Counted from the first letter of the stretch, positions 1-9,096 are shown. The stretch is 64,000 bases of DNA from UBA8514 sp034933685 (GCA_034933685.1 JAYFNB010000035.1:1-64000); one strand, 5' to 3'. Translations and numbers: made by a program. The notes: generated by a model not told the origin, from the letters alone.

Positions 1-1
1 C

Positions 2-76
2 TATCGATTAAAGGAGCGCAAGGAGATGATGAAAAGTAAGAATATAATAAATACTTTGTTTGAAAAACAGGAATAA
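2..76 (+). CDS. 3' tail of an unidentified gene entering from the left edge
   Basis: An open frame runs from the first bases of the window to a TAA at 74-76 (25 codes visible, ending LFEKQE). A GGAG stands just before an internal ATG at 26, so a tiny separate ORF is also possible. The product is not recognisable. It lies convergent to the truncated PcfB-like gene, and the junction near 77-113 probably marks a deletion scar of the conjugative-element remnant. Confidence 0.2.
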   Translation, partial: YRLKERKEMMKSKNIINTLFEKQE

Positions 77-113
77 TTTTTTGCCAAAAACCAGCAAAAT
101 TTAAACGCTGTTT

Positions 114-419
114 TTATACAAAATCAAAACGCCATTGACACACTTCGGATACATCTTTTTTCAAAGCATAATCCACATGATATTGCTTTGCCACACGCTC
201 AAAGGATTTAATATTGCTGTCCGTGATTTCAATGTTGGAAAGCCCGGCATTCTGTTTAGAAATCTGCTTTAAGGTCTGCCTGCCCCGATAACTTTTGGGA
301 ACAGACTTGTTTTTTGCCTGTCTAAGATAATGGTTGATGGCGGCCAGCAGGACACGACCTGTCATTTTGGTGCTGCTGACTGCAAGTGCGATTGTTTTCT
401 GTGTTACTTCTTCCTGCAA
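114..419 (-). CDS. Truncated PcfB-like (DUF3801) protein of a conjugative element
   Basis: The 101-residue product resembles the N-terminal two thirds of PcfB/DUF3801 proteins, which are accessory proteins of conjugation loci in Gram-positive plasmids and Tn1549-like elements. Shared features are the opening MQEEVTQKTIALAV, the LSNIEITDSNIKSFERVAK block and a following VDYALKKD. After that the last ten residues look unrelated to the family and the frame stops early, so the gene appears cut by a deletion or rearrangement near 115-150. The start is a TTG preceded by AGGAGG. It lies downstream of the replication initiator in the same direction, the order seen in intact elements. No coupling protein or relaxase follows, so it is probably a non-functional remnant. 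Confidence 0.6.
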   Translation of the reverse strand: MQEEVTQKTIALAVSSTKMTGRVLLAAINHYLRQAKNKSVPKSYRGRQTLKQISKQNAGLSNIEITDSNIKSFERVAKQYHVDYALKKDVSEVCQWRFDFV

Positions 420-486
420 ATAGTTTCCTCCTTTCGCAGATTATCTGATGGACTAAGGCGACACCACCAATCGGTGTAGGCTTGCA

Positions 487-1347
487 TTAGCGATTTGTAA
501 CACCTCCGTACATATCGTGATTAACCAAAACCGAATAGTAGCTGTCAATGGTGGATGGGGCATTGAACAGAACCGCCAGCATATATTTTTTGATGTTACG
601 AACATAGGTGGTATTGTTCTTCATGCACTCAAACACATAATCAATGTGCCCACTGTCCAGTTTCAGGAATTTGGATTTGACTACTTCGGCGGGGTAATCA
701 TCCCCGGCAATACGGATTATCTTTCTGGAAGTACAAACCGTATTCACCATAAGGTCAACAACCTCATTCAGCTTATCAATGTCAAACCGGTTGTTCTGAA
801 GAAAGTGCTCATACTCAATATTTTCTAAAATAATTTCTCGATATAAGGCTCTCTGTTCCATTCCATTCCTATCCGCCGCAGGCTCGTCCTTTGGATTTGA
901 TTGGATAGGATTTGATACTTTCGTATTTGATAAATCAGTATTTAATTCTTTAGTACTTAATTGCGTTGGATTTTCCAACGTAGGTTTCTCCAATGTTGGT
1001 TTTACCTGTATTGGATTTTCCAACATAGGTTTTTCCAATGTAGGCGAAACCAAGATAGGCTTCTCATGAATGATATACTCGGTATCCGCAAGCTGCCCCT
1101 TTTCATTTCTCACACGACTGCGAATAATGTAGCCCTCGGTTTCCAGTTCCCTGATTGCCATGCGGATAGCGTCCACGCCCTCACGGTTGATACAGGCTAA
1201 TCCTTTAAGGGTATAGTCCCAATCCTCCGGGAGTGAGAGCATAAGGGATAACAGCCCTTTGGCACGCAGGGACAGCTTGCGGTTTTTCAGATGATGATTT
1301 GACATGACCGTATAATCCCCAGTCTTTTCCACACGGAATACTGCCAT
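487..1347 (-). CDS. Replication initiator / DnaD-like HTH protein of a conjugative element (DUF6017-type)
   Basis: This 286-residue protein has three parts. Residues 1-95 form a winged-helix domain (SLRAKGLLSLMLSLPEDWDYT and an ELETEGYI wing), as in the RepA_N/helix-turn-helix proteins of Tn1549-like elements. Residues 96-160 are a low-complexity linker made of degenerate P-T-L-E-K repeats. Residues 165-286 match the C-terminal DUF6017-like domain (NRFDIDKLNEVVDLMV, then LFNAPSTIDSYYSVLVNHDMYG). Such proteins are thought to start replication of the excised element. The start has a strong AGGAGG nine bases upstream. Two hairpins, one a terminator, lie in its leader, suggesting attenuation. The linker is encoded by short direct repeats near 960-1050. 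Identification is by recognition of domain style, not a search. Confidence 0.7.
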   Translation of the reverse strand: MAVFRVEKTGDYTVMSNHHLKNRKLSLRAKGLLSLMLSLPEDWDYTLKGLACINREGVDAIRMAIRELETEGYIIRSRVRNEKGQLADTEYIIHEKPILVSPTLEKPMLENPIQVKPTLEKPTLENPTQLSTKELNTDLSNTKVSNPIQSNPKDEPAADRNGMEQRALYREIILENIEYEHFLQNNRFDIDKLNEVVDLMVNTVCTSRKIIRIAGDDYPAEVVKSKFLKLDSGHIDYVFECMKNNTTYVRNIKKYMLAVLFNAPSTIDSYYSVLVNHDMYGGVTNR

Positions 1348-1381
1348 AACAGATTTCCTCCTCTCCTGCTAAAATGGGCAT

Positions 1382-1413
1382 AAAAAAACGCCATAGCTAT
1401 TTCAACTACGGCG
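1382..1413 (-). terminator. Terminator-like hairpin in the leader of the replication initiator
   Basis: Read on the minus strand, CGCCGTAG pairs with CTATGGCG (one G-U pair) around a nine-base loop and is followed at once by seven T. It sits between an upstream hairpin (1430-1458) and the initiator start at 1347, the arrangement of a transcription attenuator. Confidence 0.55.
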
Positions 1414-1429
1414 TACGGGTATGAAAAGA

Positions 1430-1458
1430 GGGATACCATTCCTGAAAAACGGTATCCC
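1430..1458 (-). other. Perfect 8-bp inverted repeat upstream of the attenuator
   Basis: GGGATACC at 1430-1437 and GGTATCCC at 1451-1458 form a perfect 8-bp stem with a 13-base loop. It stands just upstream of the terminator hairpin on the minus strand, so the two could be the paired elements of a leader RNA. No competing pairing was worked out. Confidence 0.4.
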
Positions 1459-1511
1459 TTATCCACTTGCTATGAAATTTTTACCCTTGCATTGTTTGTT
1501 GCTGCCTAAAG

Positions 1512-1762
1512 CCTTGATTTTATTGGTTTCCTACAACCATCCCTAAGACAGCCTTGCATTTACTGGGTTTGTAGGTCTTATTTTTTTGTAAGCATATTAA
1601 AACGCTTACAGAAGTCTGCTGTTGCATTTACAGGGAATGCATAGAATAGTAGCTGAGAATGAGTATTTACATCTATAAAAGACGGTGTTAATTCCATGGA
1701 AAAAATAGAGAAAAATCTGTAAAAAGACTATTTCGTGTCTAAAAAAGACCATTTCACGACCT
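1512..1762. repeat. Short degenerate direct repeats in the element remnant
   Basis: Two kinds of repeat occur in this gene-free stretch (1348-1963). Copies of the pattern GCCTTG(C)ATTT..TGG begin near 1512 and 1551, with a weaker relative (GTTGCATTTACAGGG) near 1620. A tandem 21-bp pair lies at 1721-1741 and 1742-1762, each unit beginning AAAAAGAC and continuing ATTTC. Iteron-like origin or recombinase sites are possible for an element that encodes a replication initiator; neither is shown. Nothing else is seen in 1463-1963. Confidence 0.35.
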
Positions 1763-1963
1763 ATCTATAGAAATTAGAAAACTTTAATGGTAGCATAAGC
1801 TAGTGAAAGGGGCAGGCAAAAGTTGGGGTGTGGAGTAATCAATTTGCGTTGTAGAGTAAGTTGCTATATTCCATATTTAGGTTATTCAAATAAAAAGTAC
1901 TAACTTTTAAAAGAATATTGTCACTAATAGCTAATTGTTTACAATTCGAAGGAGGAAAAGCAA

Positions 1964-3022
1964 ATGAAAAAATTTGTTACATTGGTACTTTCAGCTTCAA
2001 TGATTTTAGGTCTTTCGGCAAATGCATTTGCTGAATAAAACTTACTAAGTTATTGCAATACATAATATGTGTATTATTGTGTAGGAAAGGTAATAACAGG
2101 TCGGAGATATATTGATACAACACAAGAGGCGGAAACTGTTGGAGACTATATCAGCAAATGGGGATATGATTCTAACTTGTTTAGAAATGCGTTGATCAGA
2201 TTTCAACGATGGAAGGCTAAACAGCCCTATAACCTACTATGCTGGGCACGGAAGTGTTACATCGGTTGACACAGGTGCTGCAGGCATAGCAACCGATTAT
2301 CAAGATGGATTTCGTAATATAAAAAATTTAGACCTTAGCACCGCGGAATTGGTTTTTTTAGCCGCTTGCTATACTGCGAATAACAGCGGATATTATTGAT
2401 AATGTTCCAGTAATAGACAAAGAAAATACGTTAAGTGATGAAGAGCTTTGTAAAATTGCATTAGCTGATGACGATGATTCAGTTATCGTTGCTGAACAAA
2501 AAGTTAATAGATACGTGGACTCTGCCTCGGGTAAAATAAAATACATTGTTCATACCGTTTATGGAACTGAAGAAAGCAGGTATTGTGCCAGCGATTTTTA
2601 GTGCTTGCAATAAAGCGTTAAAGGCTGTATGGTAAATTTTTATACCACTAAGAGAATTTTTAATTGTTTTTGATTTTAGTGGTGACAAAATCGTATATAA
2701 TCCTGAAGATAAATCTATAACCCTGCACAAGAATTTATACTTCGAACCTGATAAAAAGAGCTCTATTCTTAGGCTATCTATTAAGGACGACTCCTTAGCG
2801 CAGTATGTAGTAGATGGTGATGTGTATTACTATGAATATTCTCAAAATTATGATGCTATTGAAAAATATATGAAGGAAAACGTTAATCCTGACTTGAATA
2901 TAGACAATTTTAAAATTACAGAAGACGGCTCTGACAGTCAAACAGGTCACGGTATTAACTCATTATCTATAATGTATGTTGTTGGTGATTTAAGTTCAGA
3001 TTTCGGTTGTAGAGGACAATAG
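1964..3022 (+). pseudogene. Broken gene for a secreted caspase/gingipain-like (clan CD) protein
   Basis: A GGAGG site precedes an ATG at 1964 that opens a clean signal peptide (MKKFVTLVLSASMILGLSAN, then AFAE) which stops at 2036-2038. Homologous-looking coding continues in shifted frames: 2069 to about 2210, then about 2205-2398 (YYAGHGSVTSV and VFLAACYTAN), then about 2437-2601 (DEELCKIALADDDDSVI, VDSASGKIKYIVHTVYG), then 2672-3022 in one frame. The Y-x-G-H-G and A-A-C-x-T-A motifs, spaced about 45 residues, are the His and Cys neighbourhoods of clan CD cysteine peptidases and related CHAT/caspase-like folds. At least three frameshifts or stops separate the pieces, so the gene is dead unless the sequence has errors. 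The family assignment rests on these two motifs only. Confidence 0.55.
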
Positions 3023-3062
3023 GGTAGTGTTATTTACTCAAATCGGAACGGATATCTCCAAA

Positions 3063-3110
3063 AATTAAAGCCTGTTTTCCTTATAAATTCAAGGATTACA
3101 GGCTTTAATT
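3063..3110. terminator. Hairpin between the pseudogene and the SDR gene
   Basis: A 13-bp inverted repeat (AATTAAAGCCTGT at 3063-3075 with ACAGGCTTTAATT at 3098-3110) has further CCTT/AAGG pairing inside. It lies between convergent genes. An ATTTTT follows on the minus strand, so it can end the SDR transcript and probably also the pseudogene transcript. Confidence 0.65.
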
Positions 3111-3161
3111 ATTACTATTTAATTCATTTTAGTACACAAATAGTAGGGCTAAACTACCTAT

Positions 3162-3902
3162 TTACACCATGCAACCATCCATGGTTATAACCTGACCATT
3201 AATGAAACCGGCTTTGCTTCCGGCAAGGAAAACAGCCAAATCAGCAATTTCTTCAGACCTGCCAAAACGCATAAGGGATATTTCATCGGTTAGAACAGCT
3301 CTTTCTTCATCATTAAGCCACTCTATCATTTTTGTGTCAATAACACCAGCGGCAATTGCGTTAACTCTTATTCCGCTTGGCCCTACTTCCTTTGCCATTG
3401 CTTTTGTAAAGGAATTTACAGCACCCTTTGTGGCGGAATATACAGCTTCACAGGAAGCACCACGTTCACCCCAAATAGATGAAATATTAATAATTGTACC
3501 GCTTTTACTGCTTATCATCTTTGGCAGAGCAAGGTGTGTACAGTTAAAAACAGATTTAATATTGGTGTTTATAATTTCATCCCATTTCTCTGGAGCCATT
3601 TCTGTAAAAAGCCCCATGTGCGCCACCCCTGCGTTGTTTACCAAAATGTCAACATGACCGTATATGTTGTTTACTGTACCGAACATTTCCTTACAGCTTT
3701 GGTAGTCTGAAACATCAGCAAGATAAGAATAGGAGTAACAGCCCATAGCCTTTAGTTCTTCCTGTGCCTTTACTAGTTCATCTGAACTTGATGAGGCATT
3801 AAGTATAATATTGCAGCCTTCTTTTGCAAAAGCAAAGGCAATTGCTTTACCAATACCTCTTGAAGAGCCTGTAACTAAAACAGTTTTGCCTTTAAGTTTC
3901 AT
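3162..3902 (-). CDS. SDR-family oxidoreductase (FabG-like)
   Basis: A 246-residue short-chain dehydrogenase/reductase using NAD(P)H. Visible motifs are the Rossmann glycine motif TGSSRGIG at 11-18, NNAG at 89-92, and the catalytic Ser142, Tyr155 and Lys159 (YSATK). The final MDGC loop is typical of FabG-like enzymes. The start is taken at the internal ATG at 3902, which has AAAGGA at a good distance; the longer frame to 3977 adds a 25-residue hydrophobic stretch foreign to the family. Length and motifs match 3-oxoacyl-ACP reductases, but no fatty-acid genes are nearby, so the substrate is unknown; other candidates are the EF-P modification reductase YmfI or a general carbonyl reductase. Confidence 0.85.
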   Translation of the reverse strand: MKLKGKTVLVTGSSRGIGKAIAFAFAKEGCNIILNASSSSDELVKAQEELKAMGCYSYSYLADVSDYQSCKEMFGTVNNIYGHVDILVNNAGVAHMGLFTEMAPEKWDEIINTNIKSVFNCTHLALPKMISSKSGTIINISSIWGERGASCEAVYSATKGAVNSFTKAMAKEVGPSGIRVNAIAAGVIDTKMIEWLNDEERAVLTDEISLMRFGRSEEIADLAVFLAGSKAGFINGQVITMDGCMV

Positions 3903-3988
3903 GTAATCAAATCCTTTCAAGCAGGAAATCATAATATGTAGAAAATTGTAATATGTTACATATATATAATTTAACATTTTTCTTAAGT

Positions 3989-5275
3989 TTATACAAGTGG
4001 TACTTGCAGGATATTATAAAGAGCATTTAATACCATCCAGTTTTGTTGAAATGGTCTGTCAAGATTCCAGTAACCTGCACCAACTAAACTATATTCATTT
4101 ATAAGCATCAGCTTAGCTTCAATACTCCGGGCATCTTCAAACCACACTTCGGCAGGAGTTCCGTTATTATCGATAAAGTTGTAAAAAGGACTTTGGGCTG
4201 TTTCATCATAAAAAATTTCAACATTTCTGTCAGCAGCAATTTCTATGGCAGTTAAATTGGATATTGAGGTAGCTTTTGTTACTCCTCTTTCATAAGGAAG
4301 TGTCCAGATGTAACCATAGCTGGGTATTCCCATAAGTATCTGGTCAGGTGGAATTTCAGTTACGGCATAATCAAGAACTTTTTTAACATTGGGTATTGGG
4401 GCAACTGCCATAGGTGGTCCATAGGTATAGCCCCATTCATAGGTCATTATGAAGGAAAGGTTTGCGGCGGCGCCTATACCCAAATAGTTATGCCCTTCAT
4501 AAAGCAATCCTTTTTGGTCTGCAGATGTTTTTGGGGCAAGGGCGGCAATTACAATGTAACCATATTGGTTAAGGCGGTTTGTAAGTTTCGAAATAAAATT
4601 AACATAATTTTGGCTGTCATCAGGAGGTAAAAATTCAAAATCTATATCAAGTCCATTATATTTTTTTTCCCTCAGTTTAACAAGTATATTTTCTATAAGA
4701 GCATCTTGAAGTGAAGTGTCGTTTAGAACTTTGCTTGCAAGCTCGCTGCTGAAATTTCCTCCTTCGGTTAATGATGAAAGGTGCAAAAGGGGTGCAACGC
4801 CAAAACCTCTTGCAAGGGCTATAATTTCTTCATCATCTATCGTTATAAGAGTTCCATCTTCGTTAATGCCATAGGTGAAAATGGCTATGTAGGTAAGGTA
4901 TGGTAGAACAGTTCGAAGATAGTCAAGGTTTACGTTTGGATATACGTAGCCGCTTATTTTGGCAGCGCCTATAAATGGAGACTTATAGGACACAACAATT
5001 GTATCACCTGGAACAATTGCCCGTTGTGTGGTAAACGGATTGTTTCTGAAAAGACGGATAGTTGTTACGCCATATTGATTTGCAATGCTGCTTAGGGTAT
5101 CGCCTTGTGTAACAATATGGCTTATTTCTGGGTAAAGGATTATAATAGTTTGCCCTACAACAAGATTATTGGGGTTTGGCAGTTGGTTTGTATTTTGAAG
5201 GTACTGGATGGGAAGACCATAATTTTGTGATATTGAAAAAAGAGTATCGCCTTGTGTTACAACGTGAATTTGCAT
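3989..5275 (-). CDS. LysM-GH18 glycoside hydrolase (SleL/YaaH-like, spore cortex)
   Basis: This 428-residue protein has two LysM peptidoglycan-binding modules (about residues 2-47 and 52-97, each with TQGDTL and a closing V-x-G-x-T-I) and a glycosyl hydrolase 18 domain (about 105-420). The GH18 catalytic signature D-x-D-x-E is at 210-214 (GLDIDFE), Glu214 being the predicted proton donor. This architecture is that of SleL/YaaH, the N-acetylglucosaminidase that degrades cortex fragments during spore germination. There is no signal peptide, as in SleL, which is packed into spores from the mother cell. AGGAGG lies ahead of the ATG at 5275. It supports a spore-forming host. A cell-wall hydrolase of vegetative cells is the alternative. 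Confidence 0.85.
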   Translation of the reverse strand: MQIHVVTQGDTLFSISQNYGLPIQYLQNTNQLPNPNNLVVGQTIIILYPEISHIVTQGDTLSSIANQYGVTTIRLFRNNPFTTQRAIVPGDTIVVSYKSPFIGAAKISGYVYPNVNLDYLRTVLPYLTYIAIFTYGINEDGTLITIDDEEIIALARGFGVAPLLHLSSLTEGGNFSSELASKVLNDTSLQDALIENILVKLREKKYNGLDIDFEFLPPDDSQNYVNFISKLTNRLNQYGYIVIAALAPKTSADQKGLLYEGHNYLGIGAAANLSFIMTYEWGYTYGPPMAVAPIPNVKKVLDYAVTEIPPDQILMGIPSYGYIWTLPYERGVTKATSISNLTAIEIAADRNVEIFYDETAQSPFYNFIDNNGTPAEVWFEDARSIEAKLMLINEYSLVGAGYWNLDRPFQQNWMVLNALYNILQVPLV

Positions 5276-5410
5276 AATTTATCCTCCTTACGAAATGAAA
5301 TCTATTATTAGTATTTTATGTTTTAAGGCGAGGAATAATGGTACTTTTCTTTTTTGCAAAAAAAGAGTATAATATGGTTTTAAATAAAATATTAGCTAAG
5401 GAGAAACAGA

Positions 5411-6217
5411 ATGCTTATTGACGATATTAGGAAAAGAGAAATGGGTGTATTTGAGATATTTGCAATGGCTAGAAGTGTGTATAAGGCAAACATAAGTGCA
5501 ATTATTAGGGTGGCTGTTTTTATTGGTTTTCCTATAAACATATTATTGTCTTTTGTTGCAGTTTCGGTTTCTAGGCTAGGTGCAAATTTTGATTTTCAAG
5601 CCATAGCAAGTAACCCAAGTGCAGTGGAACAGTTTATAGAATCGCCGTTATGGAGAAAAATGGGACTATATTATATTATTATAGTGATAATACAAAGTAT
5701 GATGCTACCGTTAATAACAATGGCAGTGGCAAGAATAACAAAAAATTATGCAACAGGTTTAGAGGCAAACAGCCGTGAGGCAATGCTTGAAGCCTTCTCT
5801 AAGGGTGCTGTGCTTATTGGAGCGGCATTTATAAGTGAGCTACTTATTGGCGGAGGAATGATACTGTTTATTATACCAGGGATTATATTTACGGTTAATC
5901 TGTATTTTTATGTATACGCAATCATGCTAGATGGTAAAGGAGTTTTGTCTTCTCTTAGTTACAGCATAAGCTTAGTTAAGGGATATTTTTTAAAAACATT
6001 AATAGCCGCAGCAATTATTTATGGCGTTAACTATTCGGTATCTTATTTACTTAGCAGCCTTTTAATGTGGGGCCAAATTGATATTCTAACTGAAGTAATG
6101 GCAAGGTTTATAATTACTGTTGTTGATTGTTATTTTGCGGTTGCAGTAACAATATTTTATATGAACAGGCAAGCAGTTAAAGAGGGTTCTGCGAGAAAAA
6201 TTGAAGATTTGATGTAA
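5411..6217 (+). CDS. Polytopic membrane protein of unknown function
   Basis: A 268-residue protein with about six hydrophobic segments (near residues 30-55, 75-105, 130-155, 160-180, 195-220 and 230-255), a charged N-terminal head (DDIRKREMGVFEIFAMA) and a charged tail. The layout resembles the YciC/DUF975 or GDPD-membrane-domain-like integral proteins of Firmicutes, but no diagnostic motif was found. A TATAAT at 5369-5374 and AAGGAG before the ATG support expression as a single gene. A good terminator follows directly. Confidence 0.6.
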   Translation: MLIDDIRKREMGVFEIFAMARSVYKANISAIIRVAVFIGFPINILLSFVAVSVSRLGANFDFQAIASNPSAVEQFIESPLWRKMGLYYIIIVIIQSMMLPLITMAVARITKNYATGLEANSREAMLEAFSKGAVLIGAAFISELLIGGGMILFIIPGIIFTVNLYFYVYAIMLDGKGVLSSLSYSISLVKGYFLKTLIAAAIIYGVNYSVSYLLSSLLMWGQIDILTEVMARFIITVVDCYFAVAVTIFYMNRQAVKEGSARKIEDLM

Positions 6218-6223
6218 ATTATT

Positions 6224-6258
6224 GACCGATTTTCAGTTAGAAAGTCGGTCATTTTTTT
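6224..6258 (+). terminator. Rho-independent terminator
   Basis: GACCGA at 6224-6229 pairs with TCGGTC at 6245-6250, with further T-A pairing inside, followed by a run of T. It closes the membrane protein gene before fbp. Confidence 0.8.
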
Positions 6259-6339
6259 CCTAAATTGCCCTAAATCTATGCATTTGTTTTGAATTTATGT
6301 TATACTTAGAGTAGCGAGTTTTATTTTAGGAGGAATAAT

Positions 6340-8328
6340 ATGGTTTCAGACATGAGTGGATTTACAAAAGAAGAACTAAAGTATATGAGGCTTCTTGCAA
6401 AAAAATATCCTGATATCAACAGCGCCAGTGCAGAAATTATAAATTTGCAGGCTATTTTAAACCTTCCAAAGGGAACAGAACACTTTGTTAGTGATATTCA
6501 TGGGGAATATGAATCTTTTAACCATGTGCTTAAAAATGCATCGGGTGTTATTAAAAACCAGATAAGTGCAATTTTTGGTACGGAGATGAGGGAATCTGAA
6601 AAAAAATCCCTTGCTACCCTTATATATTACCCAGAGCAGAAGCTTGACCAGATTTCAAAAGAAGAAACAGACCTTGAGGATTGGTACAAAATAACGCTGT
6701 ATAGGTTGGTTACTATATGTAAGGTTTTGGGTTCAAAATATAGCCGTTCTAAGGTTAGAAAGGCACTGCCCAAAGAGTTCGCCTACATAATAGAAGAATT
6801 GCTTCATGAAGATAGGTCAGATACCAACAAGCAAATGTATTTTAATGAAATAATTGAAACTATAATCCGTCTTTATCAGGCAGACCGTTTCATAATATCA
6901 ATTTCTCACCTTATACAAAGGCTTGCGGTAGACCAACTGCACATAATAGGAGATATTTATGACAGAGGACCAAATGCGGCGAAAATTATGGATGTTATTG
7001 ACAGATACCATTCAGTAGACATACAGTGGGGCAACCATGATATTTCATGGATGGGTGCGGCGGCAGGCTGTCAGGCACTTATATGCAACGTAATTAGAAT
7101 ACAGGCGCGTTATGCCAACCTTGATACAATTGAGGAGGACTATGGCATTAACCTTATTCCGTTGGCTACCTTTGCAATGGAAACTTATGCAGATGACCCT
7201 TGTGAACATTTTATGCCAAAGCTTTCCGCTGGAGATATTATGAGTGAAAAGGACGCAAGGCTTATTTCTAAAATGCATAAAGCCATTTCTATAATTCAGT
7301 TTAAAGAAGAAGCAAAGATTATAATGCGTAATCCTGAATTTAAAATGAATGATAGGCTGTTGCTAGGCAATATAGATTTTGAAAAAGGCACAATAATTAT
7401 TGAGGGAAAAGAATATGCAATGAATGATACACATTTCCCCACATTAGACACTAAAAATCCTTACGAGCTCACAGCAGAAGAGCAGCTTGTTATGGATAAG
7501 ATTAAATCATCCTTCATAAATAGCGAAAAACTTCAAGAGCATATCAGAATGATATACTCCAATGGCAGCCTTTACAAAAAATTCAACTCAAACCTTATGT
7601 TCCATGGATGTATGCCAATGAACGAGGACGGAACCCTTAAAGAGGTTAATTTTAGAGGTGAGATGCTTACTGGGGCAGATTATTTTGATGCCGTTGACAG
7701 AACTGTGCGTGAGGGATATTTTAATAAAGCACATAGTGATACAAAACGAGAGTGCATGGATATTATATGGTATTTATGGTGCGGAGAAGATTCACCTGTG
7801 TTTGGCAAGAAAAAAATGACCACATTTGAGAGATATTTTATTGATGATAAAGAGGCGCACAAAGAAGTAAGCAATCCATTTTACAGCCTTAGAAACAAAG
7901 AGGAAATTTGCAAAATGATTCTTGCGGATTTTGGAATGAACCCCGAAAAAAGCCACATTATTAACGGTCACGTGCCTGTTAAGGTATCTAAGGGTGAAAG
8001 CCCAATTAAAGCGGATGGACGTTTGTTTGTTATTGACGGCGGTTTTGCAAAGGCGTATCAAAAGGTTACTGGTATTGCTGGGTATACCCTTATTTATAAT
8101 TCCCACGGGCTTGTACTTGTAAGTCATGAGCCATTTGAGAGCATGGAAAAAGCAGTTGCAGAGGAGAAGGATATTCATTCATCAACAGTTGCACTTCAGT
8201 ATTCCCAAGAGAGAATAAGGGTGGCAAATACCGATATAGGTGCTGAGCTTAGAAGTAATATTGCAGATTTAGAAAAACTTTTGGAGGCATACCATAAAGG
8301 TATTATTCAAGAGGTAGATGTAAAGTAG
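6340..8328 (+). CDS. fbp: Class III fructose-1,6-bisphosphatase
   Basis: The 662-residue protein is a class III FBPase, close in length to the Bacillus subtilis enzyme (about 670), which hydrolyses fructose-1,6-bisphosphate to fructose-6-phosphate for gluconeogenesis. It carries the calcineurin-type metallophosphatase motifs in order: SDIHGEYE near residue 50, GDIYDRGPN near 205, WGNHD near 230, and INGHVPV near 545. A full AGGAGG lies seven bases before the ATG. It is separated from truA downstream by 30 bases and probably cotranscribed with it. Cytosolic. No sign of damage. Confidence 0.95.
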   Translation: MVSDMSGFTKEELKYMRLLAKKYPDINSASAEIINLQAILNLPKGTEHFVSDIHGEYESFNHVLKNASGVIKNQISAIFGTEMRESEKKSLATLIYYPEQKLDQISKEETDLEDWYKITLYRLVTICKVLGSKYSRSKVRKALPKEFAYIIEELLHEDRSDTNKQMYFNEIIETIIRLYQADRFIISISHLIQRLAVDQLHIIGDIYDRGPNAAKIMDVIDRYHSVDIQWGNHDISWMGAAAGCQALICNVIRIQARYANLDTIEEDYGINLIPLATFAMETYADDPCEHFMPKLSAGDIMSEKDARLISKMHKAISIIQFKEEAKIIMRNPEFKMNDRLLLGNIDFEKGTIIIEGKEYAMNDTHFPTLDTKNPYELTAEEQLVMDKIKSSFINSEKLQEHIRMIYSNGSLYKKFNSNLMFHGCMPMNEDGTLKEVNFRGEMLTGADYFDAVDRTVREGYFNKAHSDTKRECMDIIWYLWCGEDSPVFGKKKMTTFERYFIDDKEAHKEVSNPFYSLRNKEEICKMILADFGMNPEKSHIINGHVPVKVSKGESPIKADGRLFVIDGGFAKAYQKVTGIAGYTLIYNSHGLVLVSHEPFESMEKAVAEEKDIHSSTVALQYSQERIRVANTDIGAELRSNIADLEKLLEAYHKGIIQEVDVK

Positions 8329-8358
8329 GGAAATAAGTTATACATTGAAGGAGAAAAC

Positions 8359-9096
8359 ATGGCAAACTACAAGATGATAATTAAATACGAAGGCACACGC
8401 TTTAATGGTTGGCAAAAGCAAGGCAACACAAAAAATACAATACAGGAAAAAATTGAAGCTGTGCTTAGCCAAATGACAGGTGAAACAATAGAAATTGCAG
8501 GTTCTGGAAGGACAGATGCAGGTGCGCATGCCTATGGGCAGGTAGCAAATTTTCATATAAAAAACAAAATGGCTGAAGGTGAAATATTATCATTTCTAAA
8601 TAAAAATTTGCCTGATGATATTGCGGTTTCATCGGTAGAGCGAGTAGACGACCGTTTCCACAGCAGGCTTAATGCAAAAAGAAAAACTTATATCTACCGC
8701 ATTTGGAACAGTGAGATTTCATCGGTGTTTGACCGAAGATTAATGTATACCAGTACAGAAGCCCTTGACATAGAAGAAATGAAAAGAGCGGCTGAATATT
8801 TTTTGGGAAGCCACAATTTTAAAAGCTTTTGCTCTAACAAAAGATATAAAAAATCCACTGTAAGGGAAATTTACAGTATTGAGGTAAAAAAAATAGGTGA
8901 TGAAGTGCGCCTTACCTTCTGTGGCAACGGATTTTTGTATAACATGGTGCGCATAATGGCAGGTACAATAGTTCAGGTTGGTGAAGGAAAGATAAATGCA
9001 AACCAAATACCTTCCATGCTTGAAGCGAAAGACCGAGAGGTTGCAGGAGTTACTTTGCCTGCACAGGGACTTACACTTGTGAAAGTTGAATATTAA
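8359..9096 (+). CDS. truA: tRNA pseudouridine(38-40) synthase
   Basis: The 245-residue product is TruA, which converts uridines 38-40 of the tRNA anticodon arm to pseudouridine. The catalytic Asp53 is in the invariant GSGRTDAGAHA motif; FHSRLNAKRKTYIYRIWN and the C-terminal GNGFLYNMVRIMAGT blocks are also typical. The ATG is preceded by GAAGGAG. It follows fbp closely and ends at a terminator. Confidence 0.95.
   Translation: MANYKMIIKYEGTRFNGWQKQGNTKNTIQEKIEAVLSQMTGETIEIAGSGRTDAGAHAYGQVANFHIKNKMAEGEILSFLNKNLPDDIAVSSVERVDDRFHSRLNAKRKTYIYRIWNSEISSVFDRRLMYTSTEALDIEEMKRAAEYFLGSHNFKSFCSNKRYKKSTVREIYSIEVKKIGDEVRLTFCGNGFLYNMVRIMAGTIVQVGEGKINANQIPSMLEAKDREVAGVTLPAQGLTLVKVEY

Noticed and set aside
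517..828. 103-residue ORF opposite the replication initiator
   Set aside because: Antisense shadow of a well-supported gene.
3202..3657. 151-residue ORF opposite the SDR gene
   Set aside because: Antisense shadow without ribosome site.
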